A program made the translations under genes and the position numbers. Positions 51,601-63,849 of a stretch of 64,000 bases of DNA are shown in pieces; within the stretch, counting starts at the first letter, position 1, and each line of letters starts with the position of its first letter. The stretch covers positions 13,541,401 through 13,605,400 of the forward strand of contig CM034405.1 in assembly GCA_019925095.2 (NCBI GenBank). Reading direction: 5' to 3'. This DNA comes from Dendrolimus kikuchii. Taxonomy: Eukaryota; Arthropoda; Insecta; Lepidoptera; Lasiocampidae. The notes under the pieces are model-generated. The model was not told the origin of the DNA. It searched no databases and saw nothing but the letters and a program-made list of their open reading frames with translations.

Positions 51601-53477
51601 AATGAAAATAGAATTTAAAAATGTGACTTATTTTAACGAGTGTTGGCATCCTAAAATATATGGCAGCTAATATGTTTTTATAGAAGTCATCAAAGTATAG
51701 CTGTAGTAATTTTATATAATAATGCCATAATTTTTGGATTATATGAAACTATGTAAGTAATTGTATACGATGTATTACTTTGAGAGTTGTGAAAATAAGT
51801 AGTTTTATTGCTATGAAAACCTTGTTAAAGCGGACATTCACTGTTTTAAAGAAGGCACCACTTGAGATACCGACCGTTGGAAGGTGGTTTTTAGCGCAAA
51901 CATATAAAAATAGCTAGTGTTTGTTGGAATCGATTATTTAACCGCGGTCTATGTACCTGAAAAGTTTGAAATGTAAAGAAAGTTGATAATTGAAATTGTG
52001 TGAGGTAGAAAGTGAAATAAAAATGTTGATTTCGTGTATTATATTTTTCTGAAATTGCGCGTCCTACACTAGGTAGAGCCATGCTGAAATCATTATCTTA
52101 ATTAAAGCTCTTAGGGCCGGCTCGATCGTTGTGATAACACGCGGTTAGGCTGGACGAAATCGTGTTTCGTGCGATGAGTGTGAGAGAGAGAGAGAGTGGC
52201 CCACTTCTCTCTCCCTCTATCCGATCCTCCTCTTCCAAACCCATATCCTATCCCCTCTATCCCATTCAACCTGTCTGATTCATCTATCACCTTCCCCATC
52301 TCATAATTTTCATCGTAATCATTCTCATCATCTCATTTTTCTCCAATAGCCTCTCAAATGGTAAGCGTAGCATAGGACGCCTATCAGCTCAGTGAATGAA
52401 TGGCTGAATGCGGACAGCGAAGACCTACCTCCAACAGTTGGCATTGATCGACTGAAGAAGAAGCGACTCAACGTATTTCAACGAAAATTTTAGGGATTAA
52501 AACAGGAATTTATCTTGTATTTTCGTATATCCATTTTAATATGTTGCAGGATTCATAATAGGACAGAAGAGGTATGTCAGAATAGAAGAGTGTGGAAGGA
52601 AAAGACATATTGTGCCGACCCCAAGTAATTGGGATATGGTGAAAGAAAAGAGACAGATTCATAATATATTAATATATAATTATGTAATCTAACGCGAACG
52701 AAGTGACGGGCACTAGTTTACAATAAATCTCACTTTAGTATGAAATCGCCTTTGTATAGACAAGAGAACTATATATACAGTTATATAGGTACGTACTTAT
52801 AGTATGGGTTTGCGAAACTCGATACTTCCGTCTTAGTAACTTTTCTATCTCCTGCAATATTACTTTGTATCTAGATAAAACGTAACTTTGCTTTCTCAAA
52901 GGCTCAAAGTAAATTGTGTCCTATGCTATATATATACTATGGATGTCCACTTAAATTTATTTAACTTTCCTGAGTCCTGTCCTAGCCATGTATTTTTTAG
53001 GGTTTTATGGCATGGTAGCATGTGTGATTCATTAAGCGCTTATTGAAATTAAGCTTCATCCAAATATAACTGTTGTCAAAAATGGAGTTTTTATCTCAGA
53101 TCAAAAATGATATTTGATTCAACATTTTGGTTTTTCACAAAAATGAATATTGATCGTTTTCATTAAAACGATCTACGTCTCACTTAAACTTAGATCGCAA
53201 AATCGGCAAAACTGGCAAGGCGCATTAGACGGACGGCGCTTCCTACATTCAAAAAGGCTTTTTATTTTCGTTGGGTATTATTTCAAGGCTCGAATCTCTT
53301 TTGAACGTTTATCTAAAAGGCTAAGGCGATGGACTGTTTCAAATGCCGCAGGATGCGTCCGGCGTGATACTGTACGCGGCCGATAAATGCTGAGTATGAA
53401 ATGAATTTATTTATTTATTGAGAAAACAAACAGTAAGGCTACAAAACTACAACTTTTGTAACACTTTAAATATAGTA
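51601..53477. other. Unassigned DNA
   Basis: Contains a short (GA)n run at 52181-52194 and a pyrimidine-rich stretch at 52205-52330. A Helitron-like end (GAACGAAGTGACGGGCACTAGTT) is at about 52695-52720. No gene recognised. Confidence 0.45.
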
Positions 53478-53728
53478 AATAACAGTCCATAAATGTCCCA
53501 CTGCTGGGCTCGTGCCTCCCGTTATAGAAGGAACGGACAGTATCCCGACACGCTTGTTCAAGCGCCGCACGCTCAAGTGCAGGTTGCATCACGATGTTTT
53601 CTTTCACCACGTGGTAATTGTAACAATATGCACTTTAGGTCAGATAACTACCTAAGTGGTACCGGCCAGGATAGAATCCGCACCCTTTGAGTTTGGGCCG
53701 CGTGTGCTAGCCGTTACGCTACCACGGT
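53478..53728 (-). mobile_element. tRNA-derived SINE, family 1, minus-strand copy
   Basis: On the minus strand it starts CCGTGGTAGCGTAACGGCTAG (A box), has GGGTGCGGATTCTATCCTGGCC as a decayed B box, and ends GAGCCCAGCAGTGGGACATTTATGGACTG. It is nearly full length. Confidence 0.82.
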
Positions 53729-55080
53729 TTTTTATAATACTTTAACAATAGTATTTAAAGCCAATACTAAAGTAAAGAATTAAAATCGGATTGTGTCAAG
53801 AAGAATTCTGCAAGTAATTTACAATATTACTTTCATATTTGTATTTGGAGGACGCAAACATGTCATTTTATAAAATGTTGTAGGTATGATAACGTTGTGC
53901 CATACGTGATAGCGGAGTATTTTGTGAGTTGTTGGCAGAATGTCAAGGAATAGGCAGTAAAATTCTATATATGGCGAGTAGTGAGGTACATAATATGCAC
54001 ATTTCGAAAGGAGCTCAGGAGAGTCAACACGACTGTGAACTTCAAGAAGTAGTTACTAATACATTTAGTGGTCTCTCACAAATACCTCACTTATGGACGT
54101 CGCACAAGATGTTTAGAGGCGCATATCTCTCCACTAATTGATTTACATAAAAAATATTAAGGATTTACGTTGGTTGATTAATTTTTCAAGATTTGTCTAG
54201 CGATACTCTATACGTCGATGTATGTTGAAAAATAAATTACAAAAAGTATAATCATAATGTCACTTTTATCACAAAGTCGTTACAAAATTGTGGAACAACA
54301 TAATATAAATTCTTGTCAAATTTCGTCCAGTAGTTCTTGAGAAAAATTATCGTAAACATCGACACACGGACAAACGCATATACCAATTTTATAACGGTAT
54401 CATTTTCGTCAAAGTGACTACGGCACGCCAAAAATATTTTCCTATACCAAGCAAAATGTCATAGAGCCCATTGCAATTTTACAAATTCTGTAATTTCTAT
54501 TGAGATTACAATTTTTTTTAAAATATGGGCTTGAGTTTGGGGTAAGTACCCTTTGCCATTAAAAATTGGTTAAAATTGTGACCCGTTTTGGTTTACTTTA
54601 GCCGGGCAATAAAGAAAGTTTATCCTTTCCCTTAAGGCGATTACCACAAACATATTTTGTTACCCTTGTTACTTAATAAAAGAGGAAAATATAAAGCGGC
54701 CTATTGCGGCTTATTTTGATTGATAGCCTAAATTCAATCTCGATGTATGCTGTAGAAATGTTACGTGAAATTTCAAATGACCCGTGTACCGAAGGGTTGG
54801 CTCTTACCAGCGAATTACTATTCAGTATAAATAGCTATAGTTGACGGACATACCTCATTAATTATGGACTGATTGTGCAATCATTATGTAAAACTTATTC
54901 ACTAACAAAATTATTATCCTTTTTTATTATTGTAAAAATTAGACAAATCGTTTTGTGTACAAAATTGTAATTTTTAGACAAAAGACAACTTTATGTATGG
55001 CACAGCCATTTTGCTCACAGACAACAGTCTTATTCATAGCATAACGCTAATGCAAGTTTTAAACTGCAGGTGTAAACTTT
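53729..55080. other. Unassigned DNA
   Basis: AT-rich; nothing recognised except a Helitron-like phrase near 54310-54400 (GTCCAGTAGTTCTTGAG... CGGACAAACG). Confidence 0.4.
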
Positions 55081-55084
55081 GGTG

Positions 55085-55290
55085 GTATCAATGTGCTGCG
55101 GGCCTTGAAGGGGAGACTAGAATCTAGCCGCTAATGCCGGAAGACATCTCAAGGTCGTTATGGGGACATACTCTTGAGCAGGGGTGGCAGCCACTCAGGT
55201 TGGTCAATGCTCTAGTGTGGCTTGTTTGTGGTTAGACGCCCAGCCGCAGAAATTAATATTCTGTTTTCGTTCCTGCGCGCATACGAAATC
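55085..55290 (+). repeat. Interspersed repeat family A, diverged copy
   Basis: GGGGAGACTAGAATCTAGCC, CATCTCAAGGTCGTTATGGG and GTGGCAGCCACTCAGG follow the order of the copy at 33758. Confidence 0.65.
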
Positions 55291-57555
55291 AGTGCCTTGT
55301 CCTTGAGACATGGATGAAGCAATTTAATTATTAACATATTAAATTACATAAATAAGATTATTTTTATAATATCCGGTTTATGTACTTGTGTAACATTTTA
55401 ATAATTTAAATTACATATTTGCATAAAATACAATCAAATTGAAACCAATTTCATGAATAACCGAATTTTAAAGTGGAATGTCGTTAGTATCGCTAATAAA
55501 CATGTCAGTTTTACAAAGGATTAAACATCTAATTTGTGTGTGTAGCTTCAATATAATTCGAAGGGCGTGAGAAACGAAAGACAAACTTATAATACGAATC
55601 TCGGTTATAAACATGAAATGGTAGAAGAGGGCTGATGTTTGGTTTTTTAAATTGCTTTTATTGAAAGTTCAAAAAAGTATGATTTGAGGTAGATAACTGT
55701 AATACGAGATACGAGTCCATGAAATACGAGACAGGTGATTGCGAGACAGGAGACCGCGACACACCGCTTTTATTAAAGAACATAATATGGCGCGCGATAA
55801 CGAGTCAAGCTATTCCACCACACCGGAATGCTGTGGTGTTGCGTGTCGCAGGTGTTTGGAAGTTACATACAGTATTTGGTTATGATGCTGTTCTTCAAGC
55901 GGTACGTGAAATTACTTCGACGCATTATTTTGATTTTTTAAAATTTCGAGACACTACCCTGTACCGGATGGTTATTACTGACTTTTCAAATAAGTACAGC
56001 CACACCCGACAGACGACATTGTTTCGGTTTTCCGTCTCAAGTCGTATGCCTTCGCCGCCAGTTTCTGTCACGTACCTCTATCTAAATAAACCTTTCGACC
56101 TCAGACAAGTAAAAATATCACTTTTATTATTAGTAGCAAAATAAATTAAGAAAACAACTTTAATAACAATTGTCTGGCTTGCAATATTGTATTACTGTAC
56201 TTATTTTCTACGAAATTTTGTAAAGAAATACTTAACATTTCGACAATAATCTTAAAATATAAAACCAATATGTAAACTTGCTATATAAAATTAATTCTAT
56301 TGAGTCCTGATAATGGAATTTTTGATTGAAATCAATGTATGAATAAGGCGGTATACAAATATTAGTTCAGGACATTACATCGCGTTTCGAGGAATATCTA
56401 AAACCATCTAATACCAGTCTTCGTGGAATAAAATATGTTTTTTGTCCGTATTTAAAATGAAATTGAAATAAAAGAAATATTTGTTATAGATGAATGTTAT
56501 TTTCTTAGATCATTAAACCTCAAATGAAGTGAAGCATTTTTTTACAACTTGTGTGTGTAAACTTATGTACGCGTCTGCGTACTCGTAACACACTGCAGCG
56601 CGACCGGCTTCCTATTCCAAAATCGGCATTCTTTAGCCGGCCTCACTCTTAGAGTCCGAGACTCCATCTGTGTGTTACTGATCTAAGGTTCTTCAAGATT
56701 TTGATACATCCAAAAAAGAAAAGAAAAAGAAGAATATATATAAATTATAGAATAACAAAAAAGGCTATGTCCTAGCAGGTTTGGACAATGTCTATTATTT
56801 AAAAAAGCGACCAAGTGCGTTTTAGTTCGTGCACAATATAGCGTTCTATAAATGTGATTAACAAATAAATAAATAACCGACAGACAGACACACACATTGT
56901 AGGTATATCCCCAAGCTAAGCAAGTTACGCTTGTTATGAGTAGTAATATACAACGTTTTTGTAATTTGACTACAAAACTATAAAAAAATTTCATAAACCA
57001 TTCATTGAAAGTATTTTATAAGTTGTAGAGCTTACAAAAGTGGATGTAATAGATACCGAATTAATTAATAATTCAAGGAGGTCGAGAATACACTTTTTAT
57101 GATTTTGGAAGGGAATATCCTCAAATCTAATCTCCCTATCTACCGAATGTCTATGGTGTTCTAAAGAAATGTCAACGCTCGGTTACATGTTCGGTGGCCA
57201 CCATAGATTTAGAAATTTGCATTTTACCTTGTAAGCCTACACTCAAAATTAGATCACTTAAAGAAACAGGTAGTAATTTTGGTCTCTTAAATAAGAAGCG
57301 CAAGACACCCCCAAGCAACATGCTTTCATTGCGTTAGTCAAAAATTTCTATTCTACCATATCCATGATATCTTCTCGATATCGTCGCTGTGAAATAATAG
57401 TATAAAAAATGTTATTACTTTATACTATCTATAAACACCAAAGTCACGCAAACTTACGTTTAGACGATAGTATCCGGTGATTTTGGTAAGATATTAATAG
57501 CAGAATTGGGCCCCAGGCAACAAAAAACTGAGACTTTGTTGTGCATAAATACATA
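55291..57555. other. Unassigned DNA with one unexplained open frame
   Basis: The frame at 55719-56144 (141 codons, plus strand, ATG 55719) is long for this AT-rich region and somewhat GC-richer, but I recognise no domain, signal peptide or conserved motif, and repeated GAGACAGG/GAGACCGCGAC at its start looks like simple-sequence expansion. It is more likely chance or a decayed element than a gene. Confidence 0.4.
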
Positions 57556-57559
57556 TTAT

Positions 57560-58050
57560 CACGCCTGTTTCCCAAGGGGGTAGGCAGAGACTATGTATTT
57601 CCACTGACGACGATCCTGACAAACTCTTTCGTTTCATCTACTTTCATTAACCTCTCCATACATGCACGTTTATTTGAGATACTATCTACCTAACCTCTGT
57701 TTAACACTTGATATTTGATCATGGTGTGTACGTCGCGGTTTACCGGCACCAACTCTGTCATTCACAATACTGTCATATCCTTGTTTCGTGACTTTACTTT
57801 CATCCATTCTCTCTACATGCTCAAACCACCTTAACATTCCTTTTTCAACAATTGTTATTACATCTTCTTTCGATCCAAAACGTTCCTTTATTACACTGTT
57901 CCTCAGCATATCATTCATCCTTACCTCACATATACTTCTCAAAGCTTTCATTTCGACTGCGTTTATTCTACTTTCATGTTTCTTCTGCCAGGCTCAACTT
58001 TTACTGCCATACATTAGTCCTGGCACCACGACCCCTTGATGAATAACCAA
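57560..58050 (-). mobile_element. Diverged LINE reverse-transcriptase C-terminal fragment
   Basis: The frame 57682-57951 carries MKALRSICEVRMNDMLRN, GMLRWFEHVERMDESK and VTKQGYDS, a distant match to the C-terminus of the element at 15993 (ALRKICGVTLADRVRN, GMLRWFGHVERMHDE). Just upstream, after a stop, VPGLMYGSKS and KKHESRINAVE continue the match to 58040. It is therefore a broken copy of a related subfamily. Confidence 0.8.
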
Positions 58051-58900
58051 GCGTGCGTTTACAGACACTTGTAAAACATTATAATTTGCTCCACGAAACT
58101 ATTGTAAACTTTAAGGAATCTCCACTAATGTACTTAAAAGTCCCTTGTCCTACAATGGCGATGTAATCAAATAAGTAAGGTATACGCACCTTGTTTAATT
58201 ACGAAATACCCGTAAGCTACAAATAGTTCTAAGGAGGCACAATAATGTACACGAGTCACCATAAATCAACATTGATCGAGAGAACGCTAATTAATCACAT
58301 TGTCTTAGAACGTAGACCATTCTCTCGCTTATACGCGTATAACCGCGTATTATTACGTTTTTGTTAGAACCAAAGTTAGATAATGATGGTCATAAATTAC
58401 ATTATGTTTTGTGTGTGGGTTAATAGTTTATGTAACAAAATGTATAATGTATATCATATGTAGGTAAAAAATTGATTCATTATTATCATTAAAACCGCAT
58501 AGCATCTGCGATCGTGACTTGTTTTAAAACTTGTTTTATTGTAATAACATATAATATTGTTTTGAAGGACTAATAGCCCGTGTCAAGTCTGATAATGCTG
58601 ATATTAGATGTATCTACCAAATTGAATAAATTTGTTATTAAAACTACAGCCTTTTTGGGGTTTTTCAATCAGTTTAATTGAAGGTCACGAAATTAAAAGA
58701 TGCAATTGAAATGTGCACATTTCAATGGATTTTCCTTATCCGGATACATTGTAAGCCACGCCCATCAGCGGCGTCCGTCAATCGCGACTTATTATAATAT
58801 GTACATATCGTTATTCATATGTTTACATAGATCAATTTACTTGATTCAACCTAAGTTTTTAGAATATAATATTGCCATAACGTTACCGCTATATAAATTA
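58051..58900. other. Unassigned DNA
   Basis: Nothing recognised. Confidence 0.4.
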
Positions 58901-58904
58901 TTAT

Positions 58905-59035
58905 CCGTGCAGGAACGGAGAAAGAATACAATTTCCTGCGGCCGGGCGGCCTGTCGTAAGAGGCGACAAAACAACCCACAGCCAGGTGGTAGGGTATTTG
59001 CCCGACTGGATGGCTACCACCCCTGGTGTAATAAA
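58905..59035 (-). repeat. Interspersed repeat family A, minus-strand fragment
   Basis: TCCGTGCAGGAACGGAGAAA, GGGCGGCCTGTCGTAAGAGG and CCCGACTGGATGGCTACCAC are the reverse of the family A end. Confidence 0.8.
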
Positions 59036-59484
59036 AAAAACATAAAATTTTTATGGGCTATTTTCTAATCACAAATTTTAAACACAAAGTAAACAAAAGA
59101 AGTCCAAATGCGGAAAGGTAATAAAGTGTCCTTTTAAGGTATTGAGGTGTGAATCCGCTTTTGTCGGCGTTTAAGTCGTAACAATATGTTAATTTATACA
59201 AGAATGTATTCAAATGCTAAGGATAAAAAAGAGTCGTTAAAGCAAAAAACTAGTTATCGAAATTTGGTTATGATTACTATAAAACATGATCTATTGAAAT
59301 GGCGGATCCGCGACCAATATAATATAATTCATGCAGTTATGAGCAGAATTAGTAATACTGACGTTTGCAAATAAAAAAATCCGCAGAACTCACACAGATT
59401 ACCTGTACACCTGTGTGGAACGTGGCTCATCGTCCTCTGCCCTTAGATCAAAACAACACTGCGATACGACATTGCATCTTAGAA

Positions 59485-60430
59485 GGCTACGATTTTGTAC
59501 GACGCATCACAAGAACTTGCGAATTCGCATATCGCATTCTTGTGATTTTATGTCACTGACGGCATCTTAGAACTGAAACACAAAACTGCGAATCGTCGTG
59601 ATGCGAATTCGCAACGCAGAAATCTGCGACGAAAATTGCTGCGATTCGATTTCGTGCGGCAAAGCGTTTCCCTTCCACATTTCGGGTGACCATTCCCTCG
59701 ACGATAGTCACGCTTATTGAATGTATTTAAATACTCGGTAGTGAGATGAATCGTAAAAAGAGTTGCGCACTGCTAATATTTATATCAAGATGTAGAATAA
59801 AGAAATAAAAACGATTTTGAATTCGCTATGCGAATCAATTTACAAGTTCTTGTGATGCGTCGTGCCAGCTCGTAGATTTAGTTAGTTTAGTTCAGTGTTT
59901 TGGTCCTTAGTTCGCTGTGATACAGAGAAAAATGGTTCCCATCAGCGTTCATAATAGGTGAGCGGACAGTAAAATTAACTAATATACATTTTATAAAATT
60001 ACAGAATGTCGCAGCTTCTTAGATTTTGTACGAGCGTACCTACAAGCAACATGAGTCAAATAGCGTATTAAGTACTGTTTGAAAAGTAATTTAAATTATT
60101 TCTGTCATGATGTTTTTAAAAGGTAAGATGATAAGCTGGTATTTTATTTAATACTTGTACTTTTTTTAAAATATATTACACCCAAAATGTATCTTTTTCC
60201 TATATTTTCTTATGAATAACAGCAGTGCGCAACTCTTTTTTTTTACAACCCATCTCACTATCGCGTTTACAAAATACTTTTAGTACGGCGGACGGTCATC
60301 TAAATTCTAAGTAATGGTCACCCGAATTGCAGAAGGGAAACGCCTTGCCACACGAAATCGCATCACAGCAATTCGCGTCGCATGTTTTTGCGTTGCAAAT
60401 TCGCATCGAGCCGTTTCGCAGTGTTTTGTT
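59485..60430. mobile_element. Foldback-type non-autonomous DNA transposon(s)
   Basis: An inverted repeat with arms near 59580-59780 and 60220-60425. Both arms, read inward, give ACTGCGAA, GATGCGAATT(C/T)GCAACGCA, TTGCTG(C/T)GAT, CAAnGCGTTTCCCTTC, TCGGGTGACCATT, GTGAGATG and AAAGAGTTGCGCACTGCT. A second, shorter inverted repeat partly overlaps the left side (GACGCATCACAAGAACTTG at about 59498 and in reverse at 59842-59862). No coding sequence. Target duplication not resolved. Confidence 0.78.
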
Positions 60431-60824
60431 ACTTTTGTGTATGTGACGTCACCGTACACAAGTGCACAGTTATGGTGGTATGGTATATTCTCAAAATTAG
60501 CATATATACATTATAATTATGTCTTTCACACGAGACTTGCACTTTATATTGATATGTTCAGGACCTTGTAAGATATTTGATACACAAAGACTTAAAATAA
60601 ATTCTTGTTTTCTCATCTTTTATTTAATTAAAATTAGTTATATCTTTTCGGAGCTGGTTTAAGACAAACTTCCAGACCGACAAAGAAAAATTAAAAGAAA
60701 GCAGTTATAACATCTTACTGATTAGACATCGTATAAATTACAGACCAGTTTGCACTTAAATGTTAATCTTTATTTTGAAATCATAGACACATTTCACCTT
60801 GTTTATTGATGCGGATACATAGAT

Positions 60825-61762
60825 TTTTATCCGTGCAGGAACGGAGAAAGAACACCATTTTCTGCGTTCGACCGGCCTGTCGTAAGAGACGACAAAACAA
60901 TCCACAGCCAGGTGGTAGGGCATTTGCACGTCTGGATGGCTACCACCACTGGTCTAGATTAAGCCGCCATAACAACCTTGAATAGTGTTGCAGCATTAGT
61001 GGCCAGGTTCCAGACCCCCTTCAGATTGCGGCAGCATATTGGTAGCACCTTACAAATAATGTTCATAGGCGATGGTTACGGCTTTCCATCGGGTAGGCCG
61101 GACATTTGCAACACCAAAGGTGCTATAAATGCGCTGCTGCTCTCTTAAGGGGAGACTGGAACCTGGTCACTACTGCCGTACTTCCAATAGAAAAATACTT
61201 AGAATCTGATTTTTTATTAAGTTTATTTTGGGCTACGAACTGTATAGTGTTATATAGTAAATAGATCAAAAGATTAAAAGGATTATAAGAAAATTATAAA
61301 CTTTCAAGCGAATAATCTATATATAAAAGAAAGTCGTGTTAGTTACACTATTTATAACTCAAGAACGGCTATACCGATTTGTCTGAAAATTGGTGGGGAG
61401 GTAGCTTGAACCAGGAGTCGGACACAGGATACTTTTTATCCTGTTGGAACCGGTAGGTGGCGCTGAGATCGGGTTCTAGAATCCTCCTAATCACCTGGAC
61501 CAACTTTGGTGACTTTGTTTTTGTGTGTTTGAGTGGGTGGTCCCCGGATGGTTTAAATACACAATTGGAACCGGTAGGTGGCGCTAGGGATCGGGTCCAC
61601 ACACAAATCAAGATTGTTATGGTGGCATACTCTAGACCAGGGGTGGTAGCCATCCAATCGGGCAAATACTCTACCACCTGGCTGTGGGTTATTTTGTCGC
61701 CTCTTACGACAGGCCGCCCGGGCGCAGAAAATTGTATTCGTTCTCCGTTCCTGCAGGGATAC
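60825..61762. repeat. Inverted dimer of family A interrupted by a Helitron-like insertion
   Basis: From 60825 to about 61098 family A runs on the minus strand (GCAGGAACGGA end first). From about 61099 it turns and runs on the plus strand (GACATTTGCAACACCAAAGG), stops at ACTGCCG (61178), and resumes at ACAAATCAAGATTGTTATGG (about 61604) to CTCCGTTCCTGCAGGGA (61757). The 420-base insert between is a copy of Helitron-like family 2. Confidence 0.8.
61179..61599 (+). mobile_element. Helitron-like family 2, left copy of an inverted pair
   Basis: Contains CTCAAGAACGGCTATACCGA and twice GGAACCGGTAGGTGGCGCT. It is almost identical, in reverse, to 62946-63368, but its 3' end is cut at ATCGGGTCC and it lacks the CTAGTT terminus. 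Confidence 0.75.
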
Positions 61763-62151
61763 ATTTTTTTGACAAGACCAGAGCAATCTAGAATGAATAT
61801 AAAGGAGCTTTACACAACGCAGTCTACTTATACAAAATTACTTTCTTCTTTTAAGCTAAATCAAATTCATAACTAACAAAAGTGCATTATATAGGTAACT
61901 TAGTAGAATTAATATTGAAGTTACATTTATCTTTCATGTATCCCGTGATCTTGACAAAAAGGTATATTACGGTCGGCATTAACGTTCCTACAATAGTAGA
62001 TAAGATAACAACGCGATGAAATGTAATATATTAAGATTGACATTATTGGAATGTGGTTCATATAAGATAGTATCATTCAATCAGGTTTTATTTTTTTGCC
62101 GTCAAGAGCTCAGTTAGCTGTCACAAGAAACTAATTTTATTTTCAAAAATA
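61763..62151. other. Unassigned DNA
   Basis: Nothing recognised. Confidence 0.4.
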
Positions 62152-62450
62152 CAGTGTAAAGTTCATTAACGTCACTCGATTTAACGACAAACTCCCTTAA
62201 ACGTCGAAATCACTTGGTTTTGGTTGGTTTAGCTTGTCATCCATACAATGATACACTCTACATAGCATTACACCCATTCTCAAAAACGACAACAATTAAG
62301 TAATAAAAAGTACCTTTTAAGTTGCCAAAATTAGTAAAAACTGCGCAGCTGTGTACCTTCTTTTATCGCTTTATCTTAGCCCGTAATAAACTCGACTGTC
62401 GGCATCATGCGTACCGAAATTTCTAAGAAATTCCGAAATTTCTAAGGTAG
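62152..62450 (-). mobile_element. pogo/Tigger-like MITE, partial inverse copy
   Basis: CAGTGTAAAGTTCATTAACGTCACTCG, TTTAACGACAAACTCCCTTA and TTATCTTAGCCCGTAATAAACTCGACTGTCGGCATCATGC are the reverse complement of the right-hand part of 30393-30868. The other half is missing. Confidence 0.8.
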
Positions 62451-62724
62451 CTTAGTGTCCAATACGGTCATGTTTTAATGATATGGATTTAAATCATGGT
62501 TCAAGAGCATGAAATACTTAAACAGTTTTATCAAACCAATGTTGTGTTATGCGTACAATGCCATGAAAACAATCTGCACATCGAGATTATCGATATGTGA
62601 TTGGTATCAGCTGGTGCTGATTAATTCGTCCTGGTCTAGGGTGGTGGGTGTATACCCAGGATTTACGGTATCGCAATTCCTCTAAAATGCAGAAACCTGA
62701 ATTTATATTAATTTAAATTCATTT

Positions 62725-62860
62725 TACTGTTTTTTTATTGCCATAGGCTGGCATACAAGCAAACACCTGATAGATAGTGGTCACCGCCGCCTATGCCGTT
62801 CGCAACACCAAGGTTGTTGCCAACGCGTTGCCGGCCTCGAAGATATTTCTTTAATTTCTG
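62725..62860 (+). repeat. Interspersed repeat family B, copy 3
   Basis: TTTTTTTATTGCCATAGGCT, GCAAACACCTGATAGATAGTGGT and GCCAACGCGTTGCCGGCCTC. Confidence 0.7.
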
Positions 62861-62901
62861 TTTACTTGTAGAATATAATACTTTATTTTATTGGTAACTA
62901 G

Positions 62902-63368
62902 CGGCCCCGACAGACGTTGTCCTGCTCTGAAAAAATAAAAACCTAGGACCCGATGCCAGCGCCACCTACCGGTTCCAATTGTGTGTTTAAACCATCCGGG
63001 GACCACCCACTCAAACACACAAAAACAAAGTCACCAAAATTGGTCCAGGTGATTAGGAGGATTCTAGAACCCGATCTCAGCGCCACCTACCGGTTCCAAC
63101 AGGATAAAAAGTATCCTGTGTCCGACTCCTGGTTCAAGCTACCTCCCCACCAATTTTCAGACAAATCGGTATAGCCGTTCTTGAGTTATAAATAGTGTAA
63201 CTAACACGACTTTCTTTTATATATATAGATTATTCGCTTGAAAGTTTATAATTTTCTTATAATCCTTTTAATCTTTTGATCTATTTACTTATATAACACT
63301 ATACAGTTCGTAGCCCAAAATAAACTTAATAAAAAAATCAGATTCTAAGTATTTTTCTATTGGAAGTA
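62902..63368 (-). mobile_element. Helitron-like family 2, right copy of an inverted pair
   Basis: On the minus strand it runs from TACTTCCAATAGAAAAATAC to CAACGTCTGTCGGGGCCGCTAGTT. The CTAGTT end is preceded by a GC-rich segment. Its first 420 bases match 61179-61597 with only a handful of differences. Confidence 0.75.
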
Positions 63369-63845
63369 TGTTTTCAATCCCCAAAATAGAATGCTGTAAA
63401 AACATCTTATGAAAAGAATGTGGGCTCTTAAAGAACGTTTGCCTTATTCAACAATCCAACTCAAAGAGGTTTTGAAAGAAATTTGTCCATTCAATTTATA
63501 TTAACGAAGTATAATGATGTTTATTTAGTTGGCTATTCATTTTCAATGATAAAGAGAAATTCGTTATCAAGAGAAACTCATGACTAGATCTGAAAAGAAT
63601 TGAGCCCAGGTATGGCAAAATGTACCAACTATATAATAAATTGATTCCGAACAAATGATGTTACAGGAGAAAGCCCATGAATGTATGGACGACCGTCTAG
63701 AAATGCGTCTAAATGAAACTTCGTCTGGACGATGTATAAATAAATGGGCATCAATTTCGTCCCGGTTATTATTTTTGAAATTAACATTTACTAGAGGATA
63801 ACTACTTTAGATAAGGACGACTCCGACTCGCACTCAGCATCATCA
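63369..63845. other. Unassigned DNA
   Basis: Nothing recognised. Confidence 0.4.
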
Positions 63846-63849
63846 TCAC

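Noticed and set aside
55719..56144. 141-residue frame as a gene
   Set aside because: No motif, splice context or neighbour supports it, and its start is simple repeats. Left as unexplained.
61369..63174. Two identical 'proteins' on opposite strands (61369-61764 minus, 62953-63174 plus)
   Set aside because: They are translations of the inverted Helitron-like arms and not genes.
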